A stretch of 64,000 nucleotides of DNA, taken from Candidatus Gastranaerophilales bacterium. GTDB lineage: Bacteria > Cyanobacteriota > Vampirovibrionia > Gastranaerophilales > Gastranaerophilaceae. The position numbers and the translations under genes were made by a program. The stretch covers positions 1-64,000 of the forward strand of contig CAJULR010000031.1 of NCBI GenBank assembly GCA_910587375.1. The letters are read 5' to 3'. This document shows positions 1-8,196 of the stretch, one piece after another. How positions within the stretch are numbered: the stretch's first letter is position 1; the number at the start of each line of letters is the position of its first letter. The notes below the pieces were generated by a model that was not told the DNA's origin, searched no databases, and saw only the letters and a program-made list of their open reading frames with translations.

Positions 1-41
1 CGTCATTGCGAGGGAAGCGACAGCGACGAAGCAATCCAGTA
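1..41 (+). repeat. Dispersed CGTCATTGC / GAAGCAATCC repeat
   Basis: The sequence runs CGTCATTGCGAGG, then a GCGACAGCGACGAAG core, then CAATCCAG. Inverted or partial copies lie at about 620-665, 12068-12110, 15119-15160 and 15220-15255, with fragments at about 15287 and 15325. This repeat type is widespread in bacterial intergenic DNA and produces spurious reading frames. Confidence 0.8.
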
Positions 42-87
42 AAATATTGGAATTCAAGTTTTAATTCCCCTTTCCCTTGAACGTTCA

Positions 88-122
88 TTTTTCTTTTCTT
101 GACCCACGCAAGAAAAGAAAAA
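88..122. repeat. Perfect 14-bp inverted repeat (hairpin element)
   Basis: The left arm TTTTTCTTTTCTTG (88-101) and right arm CAAGAAAAGAAAAA (109-122) are exact reverse complements around the 7-nt loop ACCCACG. A similar AAAAAGAAAAGAA tract follows at about 130-142. It is not next to a gene end, so an extragenic palindromic element is more likely than a gene-specific terminator. Confidence 0.75.
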
Positions 123-329
123 CAGAACCAAAAAGAAAAGAACGGGGTTCATAGTCCCGCTTTTTTAAAATTTATAAAGCCTTAAGTTGCTTCAAGTCAC
201 TATTCCGCTTAAGCTAATTTAAATCTCCGCATAAATTCCAAATTAAAAACAAAGTGGTCGCTCCATAGCTCCTTCAGCCTTTCGTATGCTTTTAAATTTC
301 AAAAAAGTATCAATGATTAGTTTTTGTCT

Positions 330-556
330 GTCAAATCCAGGACACAGCGCACAGAATAGGCACGCTCAGGGGGTCTGTCTGCGTCTGCGGGTTTAAAGAC
401 CCCGCTATTTAGCCACTGAAAATAATAATAGCCGGAACTCTGGAGCGTACCTGACCAAACAATGCTTGGGCGGCAGTTGCTATCGCTGGAGCCCGGGCAG
501 CCGCTGCTTAGTTTTGCACACTGTAAGGCGCCGTAACCTGAATTCCAGTCACAGAG
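330..556 (-). repeat. Cassette A, array 1: lectin-like C-terminal domain fragment
   Basis: The minus strand encodes about 75 residues with the pattern LCD..SGYGALQC..LSSGCPG..DSNC.P..VWSGT...YYY..WLNSG...VRCVLDLT, then DKN and a stop. The VRCV ending and spaced Trp, Gly and Cys residues resemble the C-type-lectin/DUF1566 class of surface domains. There is no start codon with a ribosome site, no signal peptide and no pilin stem. A copy of the CGTCATTGC repeat separates it from cassette B. Function is unknown; a silent or relic variable domain is inferred. Confidence 0.7.
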
Positions 557-619
557 CTTGTCTGTAGTTTCTGGATTGCCTCCTTTTGCCGAAATCTTTT
601 GATTTCGTGCAAAATGGGT

Positions 620-665
620 CCTCTTGGAGTGGCTTCGTCGCTGTCGCAACGCTTGCAATGACGGG
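620..665 (-). repeat. Dispersed CGTCATTGC repeat between cassettes A and B
   Basis: Reads on the minus strand as GTCATTGCAAGCGTTGCGAC followed by AGCGACGAAGCCACTCC. It has split the cassette A-B spacing, which is 362 bp against 242-245 bp for the other neighbours in this array. Confidence 0.75.
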
Positions 666-691
666 TACTCAATTCATGATTAATTAGGGTT

Positions 692-917
692 GTCAAATCC
701 AGGACACAGCGCACAGAAATAGCCCTAGTGGGAGAATAGCCGCCACCATTGTTGAACGTGCCGCTATTCAGCCAGCTTATGTAATAGTTAGTGCTGTCGC
801 TCTTAGTGTCTGACCATACGTTATGCGGGTAGCAGTTGTTATTGTACGCGCCCGGGCAGCCGCTGTAGTTAGGGTTGCACTGTAAGGCGCCGTAACCTGA
901 ATTGATGTCACAGATTG
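692..917 (-). repeat. Cassette B, array 1: lectin-like C-terminal domain fragment
   Basis: The minus strand encodes CD.NSGYGALQC, then SGCPG, NNNCYP, VWSDT, NYY..WLNSG and VRCVLDLT, the same skeleton as the other units. The interior residues differ from every other copy, mainly in the two to four positions after QC, CPG, YP, WS.T and NYY. It continues out of frame relative to cassette A. There is no start or signal peptide. Confidence 0.7.
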
Positions 918-936
918 TCTGCAGGGTTGTTAATGT

Positions 937-1157
937 GTCAAATCCAGGACACAGCGCACACCAATAGCTGCCGTACTTGGGTTAGTGTTAGTGCTATAAG
1001 AGCCATTGTTCAGCCAGCCAGGGTAATAATTGCTGCCGCTCGGGGTGCTGGACCATATGCCGTTCGGGTAGCAGATGTTATTCGCTGCGCCCGGGCAGCC
1101 GCTGCTCCTCTCATAACACCGCAAGGCGCCGTAACCGGAATATTCGTCACAGAGCTT
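937..1157 (-). repeat. Cassette C, array 1: lectin-like C-terminal domain fragment
   Basis: The minus strand encodes KLCDEYSGYGALRC, SSGCPG, NNICYP, IWSST, NYY.GWLNNG and VRCVLDLTH, followed by a stop. It starts 245 bp from cassette B, so the units are almost directly tandem with a linker of about 20 nt. No start codon with a ribosome site precedes it. Confidence 0.7.
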
Positions 1158-1178
1158 GTCTGTACGGATATTTTATGT

Positions 1179-1400
1179 GTCAAATCCAGGACACAGCGCA
1201 CAGAAAAGGCGCCCGTGATAGGGTCGTAGTCTTGCGTAAAGGTGCCAGATTTCAGATATCTGTTATAGTACTTACCATCGCCACCAGAAGTGCTTGACCA
1301 TAACTCATTCGGGATGCAGTTGTTATTAGTGGAGCCCGGGCAGCCGCTGGAACGTTGGTCGCACCGCAAGGCGCCGTAACCTTCATATCTGTCGCAGAGC
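1179..1400 (-). repeat. Cassette D, array 1: lectin-like C-terminal domain fragment (first on the minus strand)
   Basis: The minus strand encodes LCDRYEGYGALRC, SSGCPG, NNNCIP, LWSST, KYY..YLKSG and VRCVLDLTH. It is the most upstream unit of the array in the reading direction. Its leader carries CACATTGAAAACTACAGCTC, which partly matches the leader of cassette G and the DNA just before the pilin stem of the large prepilin (near 14906). It then reads out of frame into cassette C. Confidence 0.7.
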
Positions 1401-1707
1401 TGTAGTTTTCAATGTGCGGCTGCAAATTTTTACGCTGTGTCTAAAATAAGAAGCAGGTGATTTAATTTGACAACATAAACTTTGTCAAATGATAGCCGAA
1501 AAAGCCCAGCTTTAAACCGTTAAAATACGGCCCCGCTTTGACGATTTGAATTCCCATTCTGTCAAAACCCGTAGGCCCTGACACTCCAAGGGTGATTTCT
1601 ATTTTGATGGTACCTTGAAACCTTTAAAAGGGGCAAATATATTAAAAACCTTGAAGCCTAAAATGCCAGCCCTTATAGGGTGAAAGTTTAAAAAAAAGGG
1701 GGCAAAC
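1401..1707. other. Gene-free leader of cassette array 1
   Basis: No intact gene is seen. The segment 1529-1591 is about 90% identical to 11765-11827, which lies at the matching place upstream of array 2. The minus-strand reading of this block keeps GPTGFDR and GIQIVKAGP, which suggests a decayed coding remnant. No promoter can be defended. Confidence 0.55.
1529..1591 (-). repeat. 63-bp block shared upstream of both cassette arrays, copy 1
   Basis: Aligns to 11765-11827 without gaps, with 57 of 63 positions identical by eye. Several differences are silent when read on the minus strand, in the frame giving PTGFDR and IQIVKAGP. It is either the 5' remnant of the gene that donated the cassettes or a site used in their exchange. 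Confidence 0.75.
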
Positions 1708-1735
1708 AAAAACGCCCCGTTGAATGAGGCGTTTT
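1708..1735 (-). terminator. Hairpin terminator of the secreted HExxH gene
   Basis: AAAACGCC and GGCGTTTT form an 8-bp stem around an 11-12 nt loop, followed on the minus strand by a T-rich run. It lies between the stop of the 1771-2346 gene and array 1, so read-through from that gene into the cassettes should be limited. Confidence 0.7.
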
Positions 1736-1770
1736 AGAAAATGAATTAGGACTTAAAATGGGATTTAAAC

Positions 1771-2346
1771 TTAGTTAAGAGCTGCATATACAGGGTTTTG
1801 TGCGATTACTTGTTCAATTGCGCCGCCCTTGCCGTTATCTTTAGCATTTAATTTAGCGATTTTGTTTTCTCTTTTAACAAGCGGGTGAGTTGAATATGCA
1901 ACCGTGGGGTCTTTTCTTACGAATGCGTTCCAAGTTGAAACTTCTTTAAGCCAAGCTCTTAATTCTTCTTGTTTTGTGTTTGTCATTGTGTGGTGTTGAG
2001 ATTCGTGAGCGATTAAGCAAGCGATTGCTTCAAGGGGAGCTTCTTTGTGGATTTCGTTGATGAATATTACAAGAGAACCTGCTTTTGTTTTTGTTGTGAA
2101 AGCTTCACAATCGCCGCAGCCGTAGATGTCAAGGTTTCTGAACATAATTCTGATTGGCTTGCCTGTAACGTTTTGGCCTTTTAAAAGAGCGATAACATCT
2201 CTTTGGCCTAGGTCGTTTAACATATATAATGAAGCTGCTATTCTTGAGTTTGCTGTGTTTTCTGCGAAATCATTTGCTTGAATTGAGTTAGCTTTTGCAA
2301 AGAATAATGTCATTACTATTGCTGCTATTACAAAAAACTTTTTCAT
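1771..2346 (-). CDS. Secreted HExxH putative zinc metalloprotease-like protein
   Basis: A 191-residue protein with a signal peptide (residues 1-24: KK, then a hydrophobic core ending in AKANSIQA). HESQH at residues 114-118 sits in a hydrophobic helix (IACLIAHESQHH), the usual form of a zinc-peptidase active site. A GCGDC pair at 76-80 could form a disulfide or bind metal. No third metal ligand is obvious, so catalysis is inferred. The start has AAGGA nine bases upstream. It is transcribed divergently from the next gene and ends at a hairpin terminator. No specific family is recognised. Confidence 0.65.
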   Translation of the reverse strand: MKKFFVIAAIVMTLFFAKANSIQANDFAENTANSRIAASLYMLNDLGQRDVIALLKGQNVTGKPIRIMFRNLDIYGCGDCEAFTTKTKAGSLVIFINEIHKEAPLEAIACLIAHESQHHTMTNTKQEELRAWLKEVSTWNAFVRKDPTVAYSTHPLVKRENKIAKLNAKDNGKGGAIEQVIAQNPVYAALN

Positions 2347-2579
2347 CCTATTTCGTCCTTGTTATTAAATTCATCCTCTTTATGATAAGGTAATCGGCAA
2401 TTTTCTTTTCAACTTTATAATTTTTCTTTTTATTGTTACATAAATTAACATATCTACTAAAATATCCACCTAAGCCCTGTCCTGGCGCGGGGTATAAAAT
2501 TTTGCAAATGCCTTTAAAGTGGTAATTGAGTGAAGCGGTATAAATTTTTATTGCCCGAATTAAAAGGTTTGGTGGAAAT

Positions 2580-3128
2580 ATGCAAAGAGAAAACCCCTGT
2601 AAATATTTTAAAAAAGGCTTTTTGTGCCTATTTTGCCTTTTTGTTTTTGGCCTTGCGCCGGTTTTTTCAGAGGTGCAGCCCACTTTCTATATAACGGCCG
2701 AAGAAATTATGAATGCAATTCCAACTCCGCCTGATGTTAATTTTTCAAAAAAACAAAACAGGGAAATTGCCGTGATGGAAAGAAGGCATTTTTCAGGCGT
2801 AAATAAATATGATGACGATAAATACCGGATTGCAAAGCTTGAAGAGCGTCTTTTGGGGCGCACCTGGGAATTTTTGCCAATTGATGACAGGATGAGAAAA
2901 TTAAAACTTGCAAGCCAAAGAAAAATGCTTTCAGGAACCTCAATTCCTCTTTCTTTAAGGCGTGCAGGCTTTTCGCCAAAAAGAATTGCAAACGATTCGA
3001 CCCCTGTTTATGATGATAATGATAATGTGGGTTTAATTGACGGGTTTTTAAGGCTTATAAACCCGGACGCGTTTAATGCGTATTCTTCGCACAAAAAAAG
3101 AATGTACGAGCAGTATGGGTATGAATAG
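2580..3128 (+). CDS. Exported protein with LEERLLGRTW-type motif, function unknown
   Basis: 182 residues. Residues 1-31 form a signal peptide (basic start, FLCLFCLFVFGLAPVFS core). The mature part has a motif of the type RIAKLEERLLGRTWE followed by DDRMRKLKLASQRKML. This resembles the short repeated LE..LLG/VFG units of small exported proteins in cyanobacteria-related genomes. The rest is charged and probably helical. It is divergent from the HExxH gene with about 230 bp of AT-rich DNA between them. A GGTGG sequence lies just before the ATG. Function unknown. Confidence 0.6.
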   Translation: MQRENPCKYFKKGFLCLFCLFVFGLAPVFSEVQPTFYITAEEIMNAIPTPPDVNFSKKQNREIAVMERRHFSGVNKYDDDKYRIAKLEERLLGRTWEFLPIDDRMRKLKLASQRKMLSGTSIPLSLRRAGFSPKRIANDSTPVYDDNDNVGLIDGFLRLINPDAFNAYSSHKKRMYEQYGYE

Positions 3129-3196
3129 GAAGCGAATTTAAGCCCTTGCAAGAATTGTGTGGTCATTGTATTATTAAATTAAATCAGGAGAATTTT

Positions 3197-3442
3197 ATGA
3201 ACCAAATCACAAAAATTGCGTGGGAATTAAACGAAAAAACCCCGAACAGATATGAACTAGTTTACGAATTAATTGAACTTGCAAAAAAGCTTGTTGATGA
3301 ATCTCAAATGAAGAAAAATAAAGACGATTTCGGCTATGATTTTGAAGCGTCTTACGATTCTAATATTAAAAAAGAAAAACCTGTGCAGCATGCCATTATG
3401 GTAAAAGCTTCAGAATCTGACGATTCAGGGCTTGTGGGCTAA
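3197..3442 (+). CDS. rpoZ: Probable RNA polymerase omega subunit
   Basis: An 81-residue protein read from the ATG at 3197, which has AGGAG six bases upstream; a longer frame from 3146 lacks a ribosome site. The segment NRYELVYELIELAKKLVDE matches the omega-subunit signature (NRY..., then an Ala/Arg/Lys helix), and KPVQHAIM near the C terminus fits the KPV..A.. segment of the family. Omega promotes RNA polymerase assembly. The match rests on short motifs, so another small helical protein is possible. Confidence 0.55.
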   Translation: MNQITKIAWELNEKTPNRYELVYELIELAKKLVDESQMKKNKDDFGYDFEASYDSNIKKEKPVQHAIMVKASESDDSGLVG

Positions 3443-3493
3443 TTTCAAAACAGCCTGAAATATAGTTAGCAAGCTTATTAAGGTAGTTTCAAG

Positions 3494-4294
3494 TTGCAAT
3501 TAACGATAGATTTTATAAAACAAAAAATAGGAGATTTTACGCCTGAAATCGCCCTTATTTTGGGCTCCGGGCTTGGGGAATTTACAAAGAACCTGAAAGG
3601 GGTTCAAATTCCGTATTGCGAAATTCCAAATTTCAAATGTTCCACTGTGGAAGGGCACAAGGGGAGTTTGTTTTTTGCGGAATTATTCGGTAAAAAGCTT
3701 GTTATAATGCAGGGAAGGCTCCATTTTTACGAAGGATATGAAATGCAAGATATTACATATCCGATTAAAATTTTTAAAAAACTTGGCGCTAAAACCCTTA
3801 TATTAACAAATGCGGCGGGTTCTCTTAAGAAAGATTTGGTGCCCTCAAGCTTGATGTTAATTAAAGACCACATTAATTTTACGGGAAAAAATCCGCTTAT
3901 TGGCAAAAACGACAGCGCTTTGGGGGAAAGATTTCCTGATATGTCCGATATTTACACAAGTTCTTTAAGAGAATTGGTGAAAACCTGTGCTGTGGAAGAA
4001 AATATTGGCCTTGAAGAGGGCGTATACCTCATGACAACAGGGCCAAGCTATGAAACGCCCGCTGAAGTAAAGATGTTTGGGGCTTTTGGGGCGGACGCTG
4101 TTGGCATGTCAACCGTGCCTGAGGCTATTGTTTCAAATTATTTGGGGCTTCAAACCATTGGTATAAGCCTTATTACAAACTACGCAAGCGGCATTTCAAA
4201 AGAAAAATTAAGCCACAAAGAAGTGGTTGAGATGGGAAATATTGCAACAGAAAAGTTTACAAAGCTTGTAAATTCCATTATAAATAAATTGTAG
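3494..4294 (+). CDS. punA: Purine nucleoside phosphorylase
   Basis: 266 residues, normal for the trimeric PNP family. It cleaves purine nucleosides with phosphate to give the base and ribose 1-phosphate in purine salvage. Visible motifs are the phosphate-binding LILGSGLGE near 21-29, EGHKG, QGRLHFYEGY, LTNAAGSL, TGPSYETPAEVKMF and the C-terminal SLITNYASG with the base-contacting Asn. The start codon is TTG, with AAGG about ten bases upstream; no better ATG exists. It follows the probable rpoZ by 51 bp. Confidence 0.93.
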   Translation: MQLTIDFIKQKIGDFTPEIALILGSGLGEFTKNLKGVQIPYCEIPNFKCSTVEGHKGSLFFAELFGKKLVIMQGRLHFYEGYEMQDITYPIKIFKKLGAKTLILTNAAGSLKKDLVPSSLMLIKDHINFTGKNPLIGKNDSALGERFPDMSDIYTSSLRELVKTCAVEENIGLEEGVYLMTTGPSYETPAEVKMFGAFGADAVGMSTVPEAIVSNYLGLQTIGISLITNYASGISKEKLSHKEVVEMGNIATEKFTKLVNSIINKL

Positions 4295-4301
4295 GCCACA
4301 C

Positions 4302-4337
4302 CTGATTAAAATCTGAGTTCAGAAATTCAGGCTTTTA
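4302..4337 (+). terminator. Possible terminator after punA
   Basis: CCTGA and TCAGG pair around an inner CTGAGTTCAG palindrome, followed by CTTTT. The stem is short, so this is tentative. Confidence 0.35.
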
Positions 4338-4463
4338 AAAATAAAGTTTTTTAAAAAACGTCCGATAATACAAATGTAACAATTAAAGATGTGATAAAAA
4401 AGGAATAAAACATTGTAAGGTGCATTGTAAGGCGTATTTTAGATTTTTAGAAAGGCAAAACGT

Positions 4464-6068
4464 ATGAGTGAACTTCAGTTTCAAAATGACATTCAGCTTT
4501 TGATTGATATTTTGCCCGCTAAAATTAAAAGACACATTCAAAGCGGCATATTGGATGACGCTATAGAAATAGTGCTTGATATTGGGAGAATCCCGGAAGT
4601 GCGCCTTGGGAACGGTAAAATTTTATATTTGGGCTCGGATAATGTTGTGTCTGACGACCTTGAGTTTATTGTTGAAAAAATTCCCGAATTTACATCTGAT
4701 AACCGCTCCGGCATTGCAGGAACGCTTCATAGGATTAGCGCAATAAGAAACCGCCAGGGAAAAATCATCGGCCTTACAATGCGTATCGGCCGTGTTATAA
4801 CGGGGACAATTGCCTGCATTAAAGATTTTGTTATGCAAAATAAGAGCATTCTCTTTTTGGGACGCCCGGGCGTTGGCAAAACGACGAAACTTCGTGAAAT
4901 TTCAAGACTTGTGGCGGATGAACTTGGAAAACGCGTGGTTGTTGTGGATACTTCAAATGAAATCGCAGGGGATGGCGATGTGGCGCACCCTGCAATCGGA
5001 AAGGCCCGCCGTATGCAGGTTTCCCAGCCTGAATTTCAAAAGGACGTGATGATTGAGGCGGTTGAAAACCATACGCCGGAGGTTATTGTGGTGGATGAAA
5101 TCGGCACGGAAATGGAAGCGCAGGCCGCAAGAACAATCGCAGAGCGCGGCGTTATGCTTATAGCAACGGCGCATGGGAACACGCTTGAAAATATTATTAA
5201 AAACCCCTCAATGTCAGATTTGGTGGGCGGCGTGAGCTCTGTTACCCTTGGGGATGAAGAGGCAAAGCACAGAGGGTGCCAAAAAACGGTGCTGGAGCGG
5301 GAAAAACAGCCGACATTCGACATTGTAATTGAAATCATCGACAGAAACACGCTTGCTGTCTATAAAAACACGGCCGAGGCTGTGGATTATATCTTAAGGG
5401 GTTGGCCCATAACGCCTGAAATCCGTAAGGTTGATGAAAATTATGAGGAAAAACCCGCAGCAGGCGCGGATAATAAGATTATAGACAAGGTGAATGAGCT
5501 TGATAGCAGAGCAGGAAGCTCAAATAGCCCCTTGAATTTTTCATTCAACAGGCAAAAATATGTGGATGATGTGAAAAATCATAAAAAAATCTACATTTAC
5601 GCTGTAAGCCGCTCTATTGTTGATAAAATAATTGAAAGGCTTGATATTAACGCAGAGATTGTTCGAAACGTAGAAGACGCAGATTTTGTAATTGCCCACA
5701 AAAACTTTGCAAAAGGAGGGACAAAAGTTCTTGCTGTTGCAAATGATTACAGGCTTCCTGTTTATTTTGTGCGTACAAATTCTATGTCGCAAATTCAAAA
5801 AGTCTTAAAAGACGCGCTGCATTTAACCCAAGAGCAGGTTTATGAGCATAAATATACAGGCTATATGGACGAAGCGGAACTTGCGCTTGATGAAGCTAAG
5901 GCTGCAATAGCAAAGGTTATGGAGGGCGCTGAAACAATTGAGCTTGAGCCCCAGCCAAAGCATATAAGAAAATTGCAGCATGACCTTGTGGACGCGCATA
6001 ATCTTTCTTCAACAAGCGAAGGCGAAGGCTCTGCAAGACATTTAAGGATTTTTAGGGGCAAAGAATAA
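4464..6068 (+). CDS. Ycf45-like R3H domain AAA ATPase
   Basis: 534 residues. The N-terminal region resembles the SpoIIIAA-type ATPase. Walker A is GRPGVGKTT at 133-141, and the Walker B-like PEVIVVDEIGTE lies around 205-216. The ATPase core ends near RGWPITPEIR (about 315). After a variable linker comes a C-terminal region (about 365-530) ending in an R3H single-strand nucleic-acid-binding domain (KHIRKLQHDLVDAH). This architecture is characteristic of cyanobacteria and plastids (Ycf45) and supports the lineage call. The cellular role is not established; nucleic-acid-linked ATPase activity is inferred. It is followed after 2 bp by the YgjP-like gene. Confidence 0.88.
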   Translation: MSELQFQNDIQLLIDILPAKIKRHIQSGILDDAIEIVLDIGRIPEVRLGNGKILYLGSDNVVSDDLEFIVEKIPEFTSDNRSGIAGTLHRISAIRNRQGKIIGLTMRIGRVITGTIACIKDFVMQNKSILFLGRPGVGKTTKLREISRLVADELGKRVVVVDTSNEIAGDGDVAHPAIGKARRMQVSQPEFQKDVMIEAVENHTPEVIVVDEIGTEMEAQAARTIAERGVMLIATAHGNTLENIIKNPSMSDLVGGVSSVTLGDEEAKHRGCQKTVLEREKQPTFDIVIEIIDRNTLAVYKNTAEAVDYILRGWPITPEIRKVDENYEEKPAAGADNKIIDKVNELDSRAGSSNSPLNFSFNRQKYVDDVKNHKKIYIYAVSRSIVDKIIERLDINAEIVRNVEDADFVIAHKNFAKGGTKVLAVANDYRLPVYFVRTNSMSQIQKVLKDALHLTQEQVYEHKYTGYMDEAELALDEAKAAIAKVMEGAETIELEPQPKHIRKLQHDLVDAHNLSSTSEGEGSARHLRIFRGKE

Positions 6069-6070
6069 AA

Positions 6071-6718
6071 TTGAATTTGTTTGATTTAATTTTTAATAAA
6101 AAACCTGCACCTAAATCCGGTGCGTGTGCAAAACCTGCCCAAAAACGAAGCACAACGCGGGTTGAAACAATTGATGGCATAAAAATTAATTACAAAAAAC
6201 ATCCGTTTTCAAAAAATATAAGGATTATTTCGCGCCCTGCGGGAGATGTTTTGGTGACCCTTCCAAAAAGCGCTTCATTTGCGCGCGCAAGGGAATTTGT
6301 TTTAAAAAACAGGGAATGGATAAAGGAAAATGTTCAAAAAAGCGCGGCTTTGGGGGCTCTTGGGGCAAGCGGGGCTAAAAACCTTGATGTTATTGAAGAA
6401 AGACGAAAACTTGCACGCAAAATTCTCCCCGAAAGGCTTGAATATTTAGCCAAAAAATTTGGGTTTAAGTATGGAAGAGTTTTTGTAAAAAACCAGAAGA
6501 CCGTCTGGGGAAGCTGTTCTTACAGGAATAATATTAATTTAAATTTAAACCTTGTTGCGCTGAATGATGAATTTATCGATTATGTTTTGCTGCATGAGCT
6601 CACCCACACTGTGCACAAAAATCATCAAAAGGCTTTCTATGACTTATTAACAAAGAATATGCCAAATGCGCTTGAAGTTCAAAAAAAGTTGAAAAAAATT
6701 AAATTAAGTTCGCTATAG
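6071..6718 (+). CDS. YgjP-type (DUF45/M48-like) metallopeptidase domain protein
   Basis: 215 residues. The N-terminal half is a strand-rich domain (IKINYKKHPFSKNIRI... GDVLVTLP). The C-terminal half holds the family signature VWGSCSYR.NINLN followed by the zinc site HELTHTVHKNH, with a downstream helix. E. coli YgjP belongs to this group; the substrates are not well defined. The start is TTG, 2 bp after the previous stop, so translation is probably coupled to the Ycf45-like gene. It converges on the channel gene on the minus strand. Confidence 0.82.
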   Translation: MNLFDLIFNKKPAPKSGACAKPAQKRSTTRVETIDGIKINYKKHPFSKNIRIISRPAGDVLVTLPKSASFARAREFVLKNREWIKENVQKSAALGALGASGAKNLDVIEERRKLARKILPERLEYLAKKFGFKYGRVFVKNQKTVWGSCSYRNNINLNLNLVALNDEFIDYVLLHELTHTVHKNHQKAFYDLLTKNMPNALEVQKKLKKIKLSSL

Positions 6719-6741
6719 GCTTTCTACCCGATTTTTTTGGG

Positions 6742-7521
6742 TTATCTTTTATACACCCGCCAAAGGGGAAGTGTGACAAAAATGAAGGCGCCTGCTATGT
6801 TTCCAAGGGTGGTTGGAATCATGTTTTTTATAAAAGCGACGGTTGAAATGCTTGTTCCCGCGTTTTCAAAAACTCCACCAAGAAGGCGCTCTGAGAGCAT
6901 TCCACAGGGGATGAAAAACATATTTGCAACACAGTGTTCATATCCTGCAATTATAAAAATTGTTATAGGAAAAACAATGCCAAAAACCTTGCCTATTGTG
7001 TCTTTTGAATATTGTGCCATATAGACTGCCATGCAAACAAGCCAATTGCAAAGTATTCCGCTGATAAAACATTTTAATGGAGTGAGGCTGATTTTTCCCT
7101 GTGCCGTTAAATATGCAAGGTTTAGGTAATCTTCGGGTTGATTTGCGCTTGAAAACGCCAGAAGGACAACAATAAGTGCCCCTGTGAGATTTCCAAAATA
7201 AACAACAAGCCAGTTTTTAAGAAGTTTTGCAGCGCTAATTTTCTTTTCAAGGAAGGACAAGGTCATTAAAACATTTCCCGTAAAAAGCTCTGCGCCTGTC
7301 ATGGTTATCATAATAAGCCCTGTTGAAAAAACAATTCCCGCTAAAAATTTAGCGAGGCCAAGGCCCACTCCAATTCTTACAAGAAGGCTAGAGTGAGCTC
7401 CAAGTGCTATAAAGGCGCCTGCGAGGATTGCAAGAATAAACGTTTTTGTTCGCCTTCTTTTTGCTTTCAAAACGCCTGTTTCAATGATTTCATCCGTAAT
7501 TTCAGTTATTTTTGCACCCAT
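6742..7521 (-). CDS. Formate/nitrite transporter (FNT) family channel
   Basis: 259 residues with about six hydrophobic helices. Family features include ILAGAFIALGAHSSLLV in the first helix, TGAELFTGNVLM, a KNW..VYFGNLTGAL segment and FIIAGYEHCVANMF in the fifth. FNT proteins pass formate, nitrite or hydrosulfide across the inner membrane; the substrate cannot be fixed from sequence. The gene lies 14 bp downstream of a beta-carbonic anhydrase in the same direction, with AAGGA before the ATG. The pairing suggests small-anion or one-carbon handling in an anaerobe. Confidence 0.88.
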   Translation of the reverse strand: MGAKITEITDEIIETGVLKAKRRRTKTFILAILAGAFIALGAHSSLLVRIGVGLGLAKFLAGIVFSTGLIMITMTGAELFTGNVLMTLSFLEKKISAAKLLKNWLVVYFGNLTGALIVVLLAFSSANQPEDYLNLAYLTAQGKISLTPLKCFISGILCNWLVCMAVYMAQYSKDTIGKVFGIVFPITIFIIAGYEHCVANMFFIPCGMLSERLLGGVFENAGTSISTVAFIKNMIPTTLGNIAGAFIFVTLPLWRVYKR

Positions 7522-7535
7522 TTTAAATCCTTGTT

Positions 7536-8123
7536 TTATTCAATTATATTTATCAGGCCTGAGTTTATGTCAAAATAGGCTTTTACAATTTTTAGGCCTT
7601 CGTTTTCAAACGCGTCGCGCACAATGTTTGATTTAACTAAAAGCCTGTGTTTGCACACTTCAAGGTATTCTTTTGCAAGTGTATCGTAATCTTCAAGGCC
7701 TTTTTCGTGCTTAACCGATTGCACCTGATAAATCAAATTTTCAAAACAATCGTTGTAAAGAGGCGCCTCCATTGCATATTTCATAACGCCGCAATCCTGG
7801 TGTCCAAGGATTATAAGGAGTTTTATTTTAAGTTTTTTTACGGCATATTCAATGCTTTCTAAAACGTTTGCTCCGATTGTGTTTCCTGCCGTTCTAACGC
7901 AAAAAAGTTCGCCAAGGCCTGTGTCAAAAAGGATTTCAGGGGTTACTCTTGAATCAGAGCAGCCAAGCACGATTGCATAAGGCTTTTGCCCCTCTTCAAG
8001 GCTTTTTAGCATGGAATCAAAACAATAATTTTTAATTTCGGGCTTTCCTTCGATAAATTTTTTATTTCCTTCAAGCAAGAATTCGAGCGCTTCTTCAGGT
8101 GTTTTAAAACTAAGTTTTCTCAT
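7536..8123 (-). CDS. Beta-class carbonic anhydrase
   Basis: 195 residues. It interconverts carbon dioxide and bicarbonate in the cytoplasm. Zinc ligands and the catalytic dyad are visible as CSDSR (Cys55, Asp57, Arg59) and HQDCG (His108, Cys111), in the usual order and spacing. VRTAGN at 77-82 is also typical. It is the first gene of a two-gene unit with the FNT channel, consistent with bicarbonate supply or pH control during anion exchange. Confidence 0.92.
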   Translation of the reverse strand: MRKLSFKTPEEALEFLLEGNKKFIEGKPEIKNYCFDSMLKSLEEGQKPYAIVLGCSDSRVTPEILFDTGLGELFCVRTAGNTIGANVLESIEYAVKKLKIKLLIILGHQDCGVMKYAMEAPLYNDCFENLIYQVQSVKHEKGLEDYDTLAKEYLEVCKHRLLVKSNIVRDAFENEGLKIVKAYFDINSGLINIIE

Positions 8124-8196
8124 AAAATTAACTCCATATTGTCTTGAGCCTTTTATAACCTCATAAAACCGGTTTTTAAGAATATTATATCAAAAA

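Larger units (their letters stand above)
1..329. other. Gene-free stretch with two kinds of repeat
   Basis: No credible gene is seen. The stretch opens with a copy of the dispersed CGTCATTGCGAGG-type repeat (about 1-41), then a perfect 14-bp inverted repeat at 88-122. It ends beside the first cassette of array 1. The rest is AT-rich and carries no recognisable motif. Confidence 0.6.

Noticed and set aside
915..1229. Plus-strand frame across cassettes C and B
   Set aside because: It reads the complement of the conserved cassette sequence; the Cys/Gly/Trp pattern and homology are on the minus strand.
330..1400. The repeated blocks as a CRISPR array
   Set aside because: Units are over 220 bp with coding-like structure, and the conserved parts are not short direct repeats separated by unique spacers. 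No cas gene is present.
2348..2683. 111-codon minus-strand frame in the divergent promoter region
   Set aside because: It overlaps the signal-peptide-coding start of the 2580 gene and has no family features.
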